A stretch of DNA of 64,000 nt from an uncultured Gellertiella sp. (GTDB lineage Bacteria; Pseudomonadota; Alphaproteobacteria; Rhizobiales; Rhizobiaceae), in assembly GCF_963457605.1 (NCBI RefSeq), contig NZ_OY735139.1:3890879-3954878 (forward strand), read 5' to 3'. Below the pieces are notes generated by a model. The model saw nothing but the letters and a program-made list of their open reading frames with translations. It did not search any database and was not told the DNA's origin. Of the stretch, positions 46,242-55,875 are shown in pieces (position 1 is the stretch's first letter; the number at the start of each line of letters is the position of its first letter). Both the position numbers and the translations under genes were made by a program.

Positions 46242-46706
46242 TCAGTTCGGACCGCTGGTATGGTCCTCTGTCGTGTCCGTTACAGGGGTCAAATTCGCAG
46301 TCTGGCCGTCGGCAATCGTCTTGACCAGGGCCACGAATTTCAGACGCACATCGGCGTCGGTGATTTTTCCAAAGGCCCGGTTCAGCGCCAGGCCTTCTTT
46401 CGACGCCATGAATTCCGAAAGCGCCTTCGATACAGCATAGGTCTCGACACCTTCAAGGCTGACACCGGGCTCTGATTCTTCCTGTTGGAAGAAATAGGCC
46501 GGCGGCACGCCAAGCACTTCGGCAATCCGCATCAACCGGCTGGCACCAATTCGATTGGTGCCCTTTTCGTATTTCTGGACCTGCTGGAAGGCGACGCCGA
46601 TCTGCTCGGCCAGCCGTTCCTGGCTCATGCCGACAAGCCTTCGGCGCATCTTCACGCGGGCTCCGACATAATGATCCACGGTACTGGGCGATCGTTTCAA
46701 ACTCAC
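46242..46706 (-). CDS. XRE-family HTH regulator
   Basis: The 154-residue product has an N-terminal HTH (VGARVKMRRRLVGMSQERLAEQIGVAFQQVQKYEKGTNRIGASRLMRIAEVLGV). A C-terminal helical part (SKALSEFMASKEGLALNRAFGKITDADVRLKFVALVKTIA) follows, common in rhizobial XRE proteins. The start codon is GTG, with GCAGGAGAATGCA upstream. It is the first gene of the YcaO/TfuA operon, 29 bases before the TPR regulator. It could be a repressor of that operon and possibly of the divergent macroglobulin gene. Confidence 0.88.
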   Translation of the reverse strand: MSLKRSPSTVDHYVGARVKMRRRLVGMSQERLAEQIGVAFQQVQKYEKGTNRIGASRLMRIAEVLGVPPAYFFQQEESEPGVSLEGVETYAVSKALSEFMASKEGLALNRAFGKITDADVRLKFVALVKTIADGQTANLTPVTDTTEDHTSGPN

Positions 46707-46778
46707 TGCATTCTCCTGCGGTTAGAGCACCCATCACAAGAGTGTCGCATTTCCGTTCCAATTGCAATCTTTAGTATC

Positions 46779-46800
46779 TTAATTCGCAATGTCGAATTAA
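46779..46800. promoter_or_regulatory. 8-bp inverted repeat upstream of the XRE gene
   Basis: TTAATTCG-CAATGT-CGAATTAA is a perfect 8-base inverted repeat with a six-base centre, 73 bases before the XRE start codon. It is a plausible binding site for the XRE protein itself (autoregulation); this is inference from symmetry and place. Confidence 0.45.
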
Positions 46801-46979
46801 ACTTTTGCTGGACCATTCGAGGTCGGCTTGGACAGGGTGAAACGCTTCAGGGATCTTCGATGAATCAACACGTGTTAGCATATGAACCGATTTTGATGAA
46901 AACGTCTACTCGCGGAACGCATGGCTGTAAAGCTTTCCCCTGATTTTTCAGTGTCAAATCGAGGCGTAAAAACTCATAA

Positions 46980-47003
46980 GTTGTAATAACTCTAACTTAC
47001 AAC
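46980..47003. promoter_or_regulatory. 7-bp inverted repeat upstream of the macroglobulin gene
   Basis: GTTGTAA-TAACTCTAAC-TTACAAC is a perfect 7-base inverted repeat with a 10-base spacer, about 130 bases before the macroglobulin start. Within the spacer, TAACTCTAAC gives a direct repeat of TAAC. It is a candidate regulator site; the binding protein is unknown. Confidence 0.4.
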
Positions 47004-47131
47004 ACATGAATTAGCATGTTTAATGGGATTAAGAGCCAGATGCCATTCGAACTTTGTTTGACAAGTCTGAGTTAAGCCGGGAAAAGTGCATCTCCTACGT
47101 GCCGACGTCCCACCGAGAAGGATTCTGGTTC

Positions 47132-50100
47132 ATGCGCGCTTCTGCCCGTTTGCCTGCCCTGCTGTTTTTTGCCAGTTCCCTTGTGGCCGCGCCCTTCCTT
47201 TCCGCGACGGCTGCCGATGGCGCGAGATCGGTTGTAACGGTCGATAATGGCGATTATTACGGGTTCGACCTCAGCAGCGTGAAGGATGTCACGCTGGATG
47301 GTTGCAAGCAGGCCTGCATCAACAACAGCGCCTGCAAGGCCTTCACCTACAATCCGAAGGTAAAGTGGTGCTTCCTGAAATCCGATTACAAGGCGCTGAA
47401 TGCCTTTCCGGGGGCGGTCGCCGGACGAATCGTTGTCAAGGCGGCCGACGCAACGACAAATGTCACCGCCGAGCCTGATCTCGGTGCGCCGCCCAAGCTT
47501 GCATTTCTCTCCAGCGAGTATCCGGCCAATGCCCGGCAATTCAGGAAAGGCCTGACAATCGACGCCGGGCAGGAAGAGCTCGATGCCGCCCAGATCACCG
47601 ATCAGGCCCGTTCCACCTTGTCGGCGGGCAATGCGGAAGCGGCCTTTGCGCTCTACAAGAATGCGGTTTCGCTGTCCGGAGACGATGAAAAACTGTGGAT
47701 GGAAGCGGCAGACGCAGGGATCAGGGTGCCAAACAACACGGATATTGCCCTGCAATCTTCGTATGCTGCCTATAACGGCTATCTCCTGACCCGCACCGCA
47801 AGCGACAGGGCGGATGCACTTGCGGTTCTGGCCAAGGCGCTCGATCAGGCGGAGTATTTCCGTCCGGGGCTGGAAGCCTACAAGGCCAGCCTGAAGATCG
47901 TCGATTCGAAGACTGTCCGCGCTGCCTATGCCGAAATGCATGCCCGGCAGGGCTTTCGCGTCACCGGCAATACCGTCGACAATGACAGTGCAAACCCCCG
48001 CGCCTGCGTCCAGTTTTCCGAGCGGCTGATCAAGTCCGGCACCGACTATTCGTCTTTCGTGCAACTGGGTGGCAAGGTTCCGGAGGCGCTGGAAGCCAAG
48101 GACAACCAGATCTGTGTCGAAGGGCTGGACCACGGCAAGCGCTACCAGCTGACGCTGCGCGCCGGCCTGCCCTCGAGTGTTGACGAACCTCTCGATGCGG
48201 CGGTCAATCTGGATGTCTATGTGCAGGACCGGGGTGCCACGGTGCGCTTTACCGGCGATAATTTCGTGTTGCCGGGTACGGCGCGGCGCGGCATTCCTCT
48301 GGTGTCGGTCAATACCGACAAGGCGGAACTCAGCCTCTATCGGGTCGGCGACCGCAATCTCGCCCAGCTCATGGCCAATTCGCAATTCCTCACCCAGATC
48401 GATGGCTATACCGCCGGGCGGCTGGAAAGCGAGATCGGCGAAAGTGTCTGGAAGGGCACACTCGATATTGCCACCGATCTGAACAAGGAGGTGGTGACCA
48501 GTTTCCCCGTGGATGAAGCATTGCCGCATCGCAAGCCCGGTGTCTATGCGCTGACGGCAAAGGCCGCCAATGCCAGGAGCGAAGACTGGGACGCCCGCGC
48601 CACGCAATGGTTCGTGGTCTCCGATATCGGCCTTTCCACCTATACCGGCACCGATGGCCTCAATGTGTTTGCCCGCTCGCTGGCGACCGCAAAGCCGCTT
48701 GCAGGCGTTGAGCTGCAACTGCTCGCCAAGAACAACGAAGTTCTCGGCACGACAACGACGGATGCGGATGGCCGCGCCAAATTCGACCCTGGCCTTGCCA
48801 GGGGAACGGCGGGTTCCACGCCGGCGGTGATCACCGCGCGCAAGGGGACGGACGATTTCGTCTTCCTCGACATGACCCGGGCCGGTTTCGATCTTTCGGA
48901 TCGTGGCGTGACGGGCCGTGCGGCCCCCGGTGCGGTCGATGTCATGGCCTGGACGGAACGCGGCATCTATCGCCCCGGCGAAACCGTGCATGCCAGTGCC
49001 CTTGCCCGCGATATCGGCGGCAAGGCCATCGAAGGCCTGCCGCTGACCTTCGTCTTCAACCGGCCGGATGGTGTGGAGATGCGCCGCGAGGTGAGCAAGG
49101 GCGGGGCGCTTGGCGGCCATGCCATCGATCTCGCCGTGCAGGACAACGCGATGCGCGGCACCTGGACGCTGCAGGTCTTCACCGATCCGAAGCTGCCCGC
49201 GATTGCCGAAAAGTCGTTCCTCGTGGATGATTTCGTCCCTGACCGCATCGAATTCGACATGAGCAGCGACGCCAGGCAGATCGATCCGGCTGGCAGCGCC
49301 GCCGTGAAGATCGATGGCCGCTATCTCTATGGCGCGCCCGCAGCAGGGCTGGCGCTGGAGGGCGAGGTGACGCTGAAGCCGGTACGGGAATCGGCGGCTT
49401 TCCCCGGCTACCAGTTCGGCCTTGCGGACGAAGAGGCGAGCGACAACAACCGCACCACCCTCGACGATCTCCCGCTGCTGAACGACAATGGCCAGGCGGT
49501 GGTGAATGTCTCGCTCGGCAGCCTGCCATCGACCACGCAAATGCTGAATGCCGAGATCACCATGCGGATGCGGGAGGCGGGCGGCCGTGCCGTCGAGCGC
49601 AGCCTGACCCTGCCGGTCAAGGCCGAAACCGACATGATCGGCATCAAGCCGGAATTTGACGGTGCGGTGACGGAAAATGCCCTTGCCAATTTCAACGTTA
49701 TCGTTGCCTCACCGGATGGCGACCGCAAGACCGTTTCGGGCCTGAAATGGACGCTCTTGAAGCTCGAACGGTCCTACCAGTGGTATCGGGAAGCGTCGGC
49801 CTGGAAATATGAGCCGCTGATCTCGACCAGGAAGGTAGAGGAGGGCACCATCGACGTGGGTGGTGATGGCGGCAGGATCTCCGTTCCCACCACCTGGGGC
49901 CAATACCGCCTTGAGGTCGAAGCCGCCGGTGGCAGTTCGGTTTCCAGTGTCGAATTCGATGCGGGCTGGTTTGTCGCGGCAAGTTCCACCGAAACGCCGG
50001 ATGGTCTGGAAGTGGCCCTCGACAAGGCGACCTATGCGCCGGGTGAAGTTGCCCATCTGAAAGTCTCGCCCCGCTTTGCCGGGGACGTGCTGGTCAATGT

Positions 50101-52612
50101 CGGCAGCGAAAGCCTGCTCTATTCGAAGAACCAGACGGTGGGTGCAGAAGGCGGGGTCATTGATATTCCCGTCACGGCGGACTGGGGGGCGGGTGCCTAT
50201 GTCACCGCAACGCTCTTCCGCCCCGGCGATGCGCAGGACAGCCACATGCCGATGCGGGCGATTGGCGTCAAATGGATGGGCATTGATCCCGGCGACCGCG
50301 CGCTTTCGGTCAAGCTTGCCGCACCGGAAAAAATGCTGCCGCGCCAGACGCTGGCCATTCCGGTGGAGGTGGCAGGCGCAGGTGCCGGCGAAGAGGCCTA
50401 TGTCTCGGTTGCCGCCGTCGATGTCGGCATTCTGAACCTCACCCGCTACGAGGCTCCCGATCCGAACGACTGGTATTTCGGCCAGCGTCGCCTCGGCCTC
50501 GAAATCCGCGATCTCTATGGCCGCCTGATCGACGGTTCGCTCGGGGTGACGGGCAAGCTGCATACCGGCGGCGATGGCGGGGAACCGGCACTGGCGGGAT
50601 CACCCCCGACGGAAAAGCTGGTCGCCTTCTTCTCCGGCCCCGTCAGGCTCGATGCCTCCGGCAAGGCGATGGTCTCCTTCGAGATCCCGCAATTCAACGG
50701 CACGGCGCGGGTGATGGCGGTTGCCTGGACAAAGGCGGGTGTCGGCCATGCCCAGCAGGATGTGATCATTCGCGATCCTGTCGTGGTCACCGCCAGCGTG
50801 CCGCAATTCCTCGCCCCCGGCGATGACAGTACCCTGCATCTCGACATTGCCAATGCGGATGGCCCGGCAGGCGATTACACGCTCGCCGTCACCACCGATG
50901 CCGCCCTTTCCGTTGGCGACAAGGCGAGCCAGACGGTGCGGCTCGAAACCGGCGGCAAGACCAGCCTGACACTGCCGGTCAAGGGCATCCAGCCCGGTGC
51001 CGGGGCCATTACCCTGAAACTGTCGAATGGCGGCGACGTGGATGTCGAGCAGGCGGTGGCGGTCAATGTCCGCTCCGGCTCGCTGCCGGTCACCACCCGC
51101 CGTCCCATCGAGATTCCGCCAGGCGGCAGCCTGACGGTGGATGGCAATCTGCTTGCCGACAGCGTGCTGCCGGGCTCCTCGGTCAGCATTCACGTCAGCC
51201 ATGCCACGGCCTTTGATGTCCCGGCGCTTCTCGCGATGCTGGACCGCTACCCCTATGGCTGCAGCGAGCAGACCACCAGCCGGGCCCTGCCGTTGCTCTA
51301 CCTGAATGAAATGGCGGGCGAAGCCGGGATGGAAAACGATCCCGAGATCCGCAAAAGGGTCCAGGATGCCATCTATCGTGTGCTTGCCAACCAGTCCTCG
51401 TCCGGAAGCTTCGGCCTCTGGGGACCTGAAAGCGGCGATCTGTGGCTCGACAGCTATGTCACCGATTTCCTCACCCGCGCCCGCGAACAGAACTATGCGG
51501 TGCCGGAGGCCGCCATCGCCCAGGCACTGACAAACCTGCAGAATTCCGCTGGCTATGACGATAATGTCAAGGATCGCGGCAATGAGATGGCCTATGCCTA
51601 TTATGTGCTGGCGCGCAACCGCCGGGCGTCGATCAGCGATCTGCGTTACTACGCCGATACGAAGCTCGACGATTTCCCGACCCCGCTCGCCAAGGCGCAT
51701 ATCGCGGCAGCCCTGTCGCTTTACGGCGACCAGCCGAGGGCGGCACGGTTGTTCGATGCCGCGCTCAAGATGGCTTCGGCCACCACGGATGCCAATATCG
51801 CCCGGTCCGACTACGGGTCGAGCGTGCGCGACGACGCGGCGGTGTTGACCCTTGCCGCCGAAAGCCGCCCGCAGGCCTCGATCATCCCGGCGATTGCGGA
51901 TCTCACCGCCCGCCAGTGGGATGCCCAGAGCTATACCAGCACCCAGGAACAAAGCTGGATGCTGCTCGCCGCCCGTGCCGTCAGGGATGCCGACAAGGAT
52001 CTGGCGCTTGCGGTCAATGGCAGCGATACGAGCGGCGGCTATTCGGCCCGGATGACCGGCGATGCACTGGCCGCGCAGCCTGTCACCATCGGCAACAAGG
52101 GCAGCGATGCCGTCACCGCCATGGTGACCACCATCGCTGCACCCGCATCGCCCCTGCCCGCCGGTGGCGATGGCTTCACCATCGAGCGCCATACCTACAG
52201 CATGGATGGCCAGGAAACCGATGTGTCGCAGGCCACCCAGAACCAGCGCTATGTCGTGGTGCTGACGGCAACGCCGGTCAATGACTGGGCGGCAAGGATC
52301 CTGATCACCGACATGCTGCCCGCAGGCTTTGCGATCGACAATCCGAGCCTGGTCAACAGTGCTGACCTTGCGAATTTCGACTGGATCGGCGAGGTGGCGC
52401 CCGCCCATACGGAATTCCGCACCGACCGCTTCGTCGCCGCCTTCAACAAGCCGGCGGCGGATGCCAATCCGATCACGGTTGCCTATGTGGTGCGGGCCGT
52501 CACCCCGGGCATCTACACCTATCCGGCAGCCGTGGTCGAGGACATGTACCGTCCTCAGCTTCAGGCCCGCACGGCAAGTGGCATGATGGAGGTCGTCAAG
52601 GCGGCGAAATAG
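47132..52612 (+). CDS. bacterial alpha-2-macroglobulin with N-terminal PAN domain
   Basis: The 1826-residue protein is a periplasmic protease trap. A signal peptide (to about residue 28, without a lipobox) is followed by a PAN/apple domain with Cys58, Cys62, Cys68 and Cys80 (DGCKQACINNSACKAFTYNPKVKWC). Macroglobulin and bait regions come next, then the thioester motif CSEQ at about residue 1377 (YPYGCSEQTTSRALPLLYL) and an alpha-helical thioester domain. The intact CSEQ implies covalent trapping. The start at 47132 has GAGAAGGAT upstream. pbpC starts two bases after it, the usual pairing. Confidence 0.94.
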   Translation: MRASARLPALLFFASSLVAAPFLSATAADGARSVVTVDNGDYYGFDLSSVKDVTLDGCKQACINNSACKAFTYNPKVKWCFLKSDYKALNAFPGAVAGRIVVKAADATTNVTAEPDLGAPPKLAFLSSEYPANARQFRKGLTIDAGQEELDAAQITDQARSTLSAGNAEAAFALYKNAVSLSGDDEKLWMEAADAGIRVPNNTDIALQSSYAAYNGYLLTRTASDRADALAVLAKALDQAEYFRPGLEAYKASLKIVDSKTVRAAYAEMHARQGFRVTGNTVDNDSANPRACVQFSERLIKSGTDYSSFVQLGGKVPEALEAKDNQICVEGLDHGKRYQLTLRAGLPSSVDEPLDAAVNLDVYVQDRGATVRFTGDNFVLPGTARRGIPLVSVNTDKAELSLYRVGDRNLAQLMANSQFLTQIDGYTAGRLESEIGESVWKGTLDIATDLNKEVVTSFPVDEALPHRKPGVYALTAKAANARSEDWDARATQWFVVSDIGLSTYTGTDGLNVFARSLATAKPLAGVELQLLAKNNEVLGTTTTDADGRAKFDPGLARGTAGSTPAVITARKGTDDFVFLDMTRAGFDLSDRGVTGRAAPGAVDVMAWTERGIYRPGETVHASALARDIGGKAIEGLPLTFVFNRPDGVEMRREVSKGGALGGHAIDLAVQDNAMRGTWTLQVFTDPKLPAIAEKSFLVDDFVPDRIEFDMSSDARQIDPAGSAAVKIDGRYLYGAPAAGLALEGEVTLKPVRESAAFPGYQFGLADEEASDNNRTTLDDLPLLNDNGQAVVNVSLGSLPSTTQMLNAEITMRMREAGGRAVERSLTLPVKAETDMIGIKPEFDGAVTENALANFNVIVASPDGDRKTVSGLKWTLLKLERSYQWYREASAWKYEPLISTRKVEEGTIDVGGDGGRISVPTTWGQYRLEVEAAGGSSVSSVEFDAGWFVAASSTETPDGLEVALDKATYAPGEVAHLKVSPRFAGDVLVNVGSESLLYSKNQTVGAEGGVIDIPVTADWGAGAYVTATLFRPGDAQDSHMPMRAIGVKWMGIDPGDRALSVKLAAPEKMLPRQTLAIPVEVAGAGAGEEAYVSVAAVDVGILNLTRYEAPDPNDWYFGQRRLGLEIRDLYGRLIDGSLGVTGKLHTGGDGGEPALAGSPPTEKLVAFFSGPVRLDASGKAMVSFEIPQFNGTARVMAVAWTKAGVGHAQQDVIIRDPVVVTASVPQFLAPGDDSTLHLDIANADGPAGDYTLAVTTDAALSVGDKASQTVRLETGGKTSLTLPVKGIQPGAGAITLKLSNGGDVDVEQAVAVNVRSGSLPVTTRRPIEIPPGGSLTVDGNLLADSVLPGSSVSIHVSHATAFDVPALLAMLDRYPYGCSEQTTSRALPLLYLNEMAGEAGMENDPEIRKRVQDAIYRVLANQSSSGSFGLWGPESGDLWLDSYVTDFLTRAREQNYAVPEAAIAQALTNLQNSAGYDDNVKDRGNEMAYAYYVLARNRRASISDLRYYADTKLDDFPTPLAKAHIAAALSLYGDQPRAARLFDAALKMASATTDANIARSDYGSSVRDDAAVLTLAAESRPQASIIPAIADLTARQWDAQSYTSTQEQSWMLLAARAVRDADKDLALAVNGSDTSGGYSARMTGDALAAQPVTIGNKGSDAVTAMVTTIAAPASPLPAGGDGFTIERHTYSMDGQETDVSQATQNQRYVVVLTATPVNDWAARILITDMLPAGFAIDNPSLVNSADLANFDWIGEVAPAHTEFRTDRFVAAFNKPAADANPITVAYVVRAVTPGIYTYPAAVVEDMYRPQLQARTASGMMEVVKAAK

Positions 52613-52613
52613 G

Positions 52614-54695
52614 ATGGGATTGCTGCGCAAGCTCGGGATCGGCGGCGCAGTTGCCGTCGCCACCGTCATTGTCATCGGGCTCGGGCTCGATGCGGCGGAC
52701 CGTGCCTTTCCGCCGCCCATTCAGGCGGCGGAGGTGGTGTCGGCGGAGGTCCGCGATGCCGATGGCTTGCTGCTGCGCGCCTTCGCCACGCCGGGCGGCA
52801 CCTGGCGGCTGAAGACCACGGCCGGGGACGTCGACCCGCAATTCATCCGCATGCTGATCGCCTATGAGGACCAGCGCTTCTACAGCCATCACGGCGTCGA
52901 TCCGCTGGCCTTGCTCCGCGCAGCAGGGCAACTGGTCCTGCATGGCCGGATTGTCTCGGGGGGATCGACTCTCACCATGCAGGTGGCCCGCCTGATCGAG
53001 CCGCGCAACGAGCGCTCGCTCTCGACGAAGCTGCGCCAGATTGCCCGGGCGATCCAGATCGAACGGCGGCTGACAAAGACGCAGATTCTCGATCTCTATC
53101 TCCAGCACGCCCCCTATGGCGGCAATATCGAAGGGGTGAGGGCAGCAAGCCTCACCTATTTCGGCAAGGAGCCGCGCCGCCTTTCCGTTGGCGAAAGCGC
53201 ACTGCTGGTGGCGCTGCCGCAATTGCCGGAAGCGAGGCGGCCGGACCGTCACCTGGCGCTTGCCCGCGCCGCGCGTGACCGGGTGCTGGGTCGGCTGGCG
53301 GTCGAAACGGTGATCGGCGACGGCGAGATGGACCGGGCGCAGATCGTCGCCCTGCCGGACAGACGCCTGCAACTTCCCGCCTTTGCCGCGCACCTCGCTG
53401 AAACCGCCGTGCGGCTGAAGCCGGGGGCAGGGATCTACCAGACCACGCTGAAGCGCGACATCCAGCGCGGCCTCGAAACGGTGGCCGCCGAACAGTCGCA
53501 GAAGCTCGGGCCGAAAGTATCCATTGCCATGATCATGGCGGATGCAAGGACCGGCGAGATCCTCGGCGAGGTCGGCTCGGCCAACTATTTTGAATCCGGT
53601 CGCTCCGGCTGGGTGGACATGACGCGGGTGGTGCGCTCGCCGGGTTCGGCGCTGAAACCCTTCATCTATGGGCTCGCCTTCGAGCAGGGACTGGTGGCGC
53701 AGGAAACCCTGATCGAGGATCGCCCCGCCGATTTCTTCGGCTACCGGCCCCGCAATTTCGACATGACCTACCAGGGCGATGTCAGCATCCGCCAGGCCTT
53801 GCAGATGTCGCTGAACGTGCCTGCGGTGCGGCTGCTCGGGGCCGTCGGACCGTCGCGGCTGATCGTCCGGCTGCGGCGCAGCGAAGTGCAGCTGAAACTG
53901 CCGGGTGACGGTGCGCCGGGGCTTGCTATCGCGCTTGGCGGGGCAGGGATCACGCTCAAGGATCTCGTGCAGCTCTATGCAGCCCTTGCCAATCGCGGCC
54001 ATCCGGTGCGGCTGGGGGATGGCATCAACAGCCAGCCCGCGCAGATCGATGGCGACATGCTGCTCGATCCTGTCGCGGTCTGGAACATTACCGACATGCT
54101 GTCTGCCGTGGTACCCCCGGTCGGCGCACGAAAGCTTGGCATCGCCTACAAGACCGGCACCAGCTACGGCTACCGCGATGCCTGGTCGGTCGGCTATGAT
54201 GGCCGCCACGTGCTGGGGGTCTGGGTTGGACGGGCCGACAATGGCGCGGTGCCGGGGATTGCCGGCTTCAAGACCGCAGCCCCCATCCTGTTTGACGCCT
54301 TCGAGAAGTCGGGTGTCGGCATCAAGCCGTTCCCGCCGGTGCCCGCCGGGGCGGTGCGCCTCAGCGTCACACAACTGCCGCCGAGCCTTCGCCGCTTCTC
54401 CGACACAGATACCGGCCTCGTTACCACCTCGGCAGCCGAAGCCCCGCCGCAGATCATCTATCCGCCGGAAGGCGCGCGCGTCGATCTCGGTCTGGCGCAG
54501 GGTCCGGGCACGCCGCTGGTGCTGAAAATGCAGGGCGGCCGGGCCCCGTTCCGCTGGCTTGCCAATGGCAAGCCCTTGCCCGATCTCACCCGCCGCCGCA
54601 TCAGCCAGTGGCTGCCCGATGGCGGCGGCTTTTCGACGCTGACGGTGATCGATGCGGCCGGCCGGGCGTCCTCAGTCCGGGTATTCCTGAACTGA
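52614..54695 (+). CDS. pbpC: penicillin-binding protein 1C
   Basis: The 693-residue murein synthase has an N-terminal membrane anchor (about 8-27). The glycosyltransferase domain has its catalytic Glu85 in IAYEDQRFYSHHGVDP and GGSTLTMQVARL. The transpeptidase domain has Ser345 (SALKPFIYG), SLNVPAV and KTGTSYGYRD. A C-terminal BiPBP-type domain ends the protein. It is translationally linked to the macroglobulin gene. That pair is thought to defend and repair the envelope when murein is breached. Confidence 0.96.
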   Translation: MGLLRKLGIGGAVAVATVIVIGLGLDAADRAFPPPIQAAEVVSAEVRDADGLLLRAFATPGGTWRLKTTAGDVDPQFIRMLIAYEDQRFYSHHGVDPLALLRAAGQLVLHGRIVSGGSTLTMQVARLIEPRNERSLSTKLRQIARAIQIERRLTKTQILDLYLQHAPYGGNIEGVRAASLTYFGKEPRRLSVGESALLVALPQLPEARRPDRHLALARAARDRVLGRLAVETVIGDGEMDRAQIVALPDRRLQLPAFAAHLAETAVRLKPGAGIYQTTLKRDIQRGLETVAAEQSQKLGPKVSIAMIMADARTGEILGEVGSANYFESGRSGWVDMTRVVRSPGSALKPFIYGLAFEQGLVAQETLIEDRPADFFGYRPRNFDMTYQGDVSIRQALQMSLNVPAVRLLGAVGPSRLIVRLRRSEVQLKLPGDGAPGLAIALGGAGITLKDLVQLYAALANRGHPVRLGDGINSQPAQIDGDMLLDPVAVWNITDMLSAVVPPVGARKLGIAYKTGTSYGYRDAWSVGYDGRHVLGVWVGRADNGAVPGIAGFKTAAPILFDAFEKSGVGIKPFPPVPAGAVRLSVTQLPPSLRRFSDTDTGLVTTSAAEAPPQIIYPPEGARVDLGLAQGPGTPLVLKMQGGRAPFRWLANGKPLPDLTRRRISQWLPDGGGFSTLTVIDAAGRASSVRVFLN

Positions 54696-54735
54696 TACCA
54701 AAGATCTTTGGCATGACCCATGGCGGAGCCCGCAA

Positions 54736-55875
54736 TCAGGCCCCGCTTGCTATCGCTTTGGCAATGGCCCGGCCCTGCAACTTGGCGCTGCCGATATCGC
54801 CAAGAAGGCTCGCCCGCATGCCGATGAACCAGAGGCCGGGGGCGTCGGCTGCCTGTTCAGCGCCGTTGATGCGCGGAAATCCGCGCGCGTCCAGCACGTC
54901 CAGGCCCTCGAGCACCCCGGCGAGGCCGGGCGTATAGCCGGTCGCGGCGATCACCACATCCGGCGACAACCGGCTGTCATCGGCCAGCACGACGGCATTG
55001 CCGTAGAGCGCCCGGACGGGAGGCACCAGCGAAATCCGGCCCTGCCGGATCGCCTTGATCGCCCCTTCATCGACGACAAGCGCCACCTGTTCGCTGCGCA
55101 AGCGGCTGGCACCGCCTTCGGTCTCACGGGGGAAACCCAGTCTGGTCAGATCGCCAAAGGCAATTCGCTGCGACAGGGCCAGCAGGCTGTCGACGACGGG
55201 CACCGGCAGTTTCGCAAGTGCCGGTGACAGGCGATGGACGGTGACACCCAGCAAACGCCGGGGCAGGATGGCCGGGGCGCGACGCACCGCCAGCCAGACA
55301 GCTCCGGTTTTCACCCGGGTCAGGTGGTTGAGAATGTCGAATCCCGAATTGCCGGCTCCCACCACCAGCACGCTCTTGCCCTCGTAGTCGCCGGCATCGC
55401 CAAAGGCGGAGGCATGGATGAGCGTGCCGGAATAGCTGTCCATGCCATGCCATTTCGGCAGCACGGGCTGCCGGTCGCGGCCGGACGCGACGATGACATG
55501 GCGGGCAAACCGATCCCCCCTTGAGGTCACCACCTGGAAGAAGCCGTCGCGCCGGATGATCCGGTGAACATCGGTGTCGAACTCGACCCCGATCTTCTCA
55601 CTGGCGACGAAGCTCTCCATATGGGCGATCAGCGCGTCGCGGCTGGCAAAGGCCCGCGTTTCCTGCGGAAAGCGGGCCTTGGGAAGCGTCGAGAGATCGC
55701 GATAGGTATTCATCATCAGCCGGGGATGCCGCTGCCGCCAGCTCTCGCCGACCTGGCTGGCGCGGTCGATGATCGCAAACCCCAGTCCGGCCTCCCGCAG
55801 GCCATACGCAGCGCAAAGCCCTGCGGTACCGGCACCAATGATAATGGCCGGTTGAATGTCACCCGTCGCGTCCAT
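54736..55875 (-). CDS. flavin-containing monooxygenase-type FAD/NAD(P) oxidoreductase
   Basis: The 379-residue product has an FAD motif (AIIIGAGTAGLCAAYGLREAG) at the start and a second dinucleotide motif (SVLVVGAGNSGFDILNHL) in the middle. The segment between them (VGESWRQRHPRLMMNTYRDLSTLP) recalls the YUCCA/flavin-monooxygenase class. The C-terminus has VVIAATGYTPGL and GLWFIGMRASLLGDI. The substrate is unknown. The ATG at 55875 is preferred over an in-frame TTG at 55887. It is divergent from a DUF2156 gene across an AT-rich gap. Confidence 0.82.
   Translation of the reverse strand: MDATGDIQPAIIIGAGTAGLCAAYGLREAGLGFAIIDRASQVGESWRQRHPRLMMNTYRDLSTLPKARFPQETRAFASRDALIAHMESFVASEKIGVEFDTDVHRIIRRDGFFQVVTSRGDRFARHVIVASGRDRQPVLPKWHGMDSYSGTLIHASAFGDAGDYEGKSVLVVGAGNSGFDILNHLTRVKTGAVWLAVRRAPAILPRRLLGVTVHRLSPALAKLPVPVVDSLLALSQRIAFGDLTRLGFPRETEGGASRLRSEQVALVVDEGAIKAIRQGRISLVPPVRALYGNAVVLADDSRLSPDVVIAATGYTPGLAGVLEGLDVLDARGFPRINGAEQAADAPGLWFIGMRASLLGDIGSAKLQGRAIAKAIASGA

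Larger units (their letters stand above)
46707..47131. other. AT-richer divergent regulatory region
   Basis: This 425-base gap lies between the XRE gene (minus) and the alpha-2-macroglobulin gene (plus) and is clearly AT-richer than its surroundings. It carries two perfect inverted repeats, listed separately. It has no credible gene; a short frame near 46860-46943 has no useful features. Promoters for both transcripts should be here. Confidence 0.5.

Noticed and set aside
41996-46706. Trifolitoxin gene cluster
   Set aside because: Only the YcaO and TfuA partners are shared. The other tfx-type genes are missing and the small protein does not look like the trifolitoxin precursor.
47072-49540. 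822-codon open frame opposite the macroglobulin gene
   Set aside because: It is antisense to a gene with clear PAN and macroglobulin motifs. The Arg/Gly/Ala-rich product has no recognisable fold, and no ribosome site is visible.
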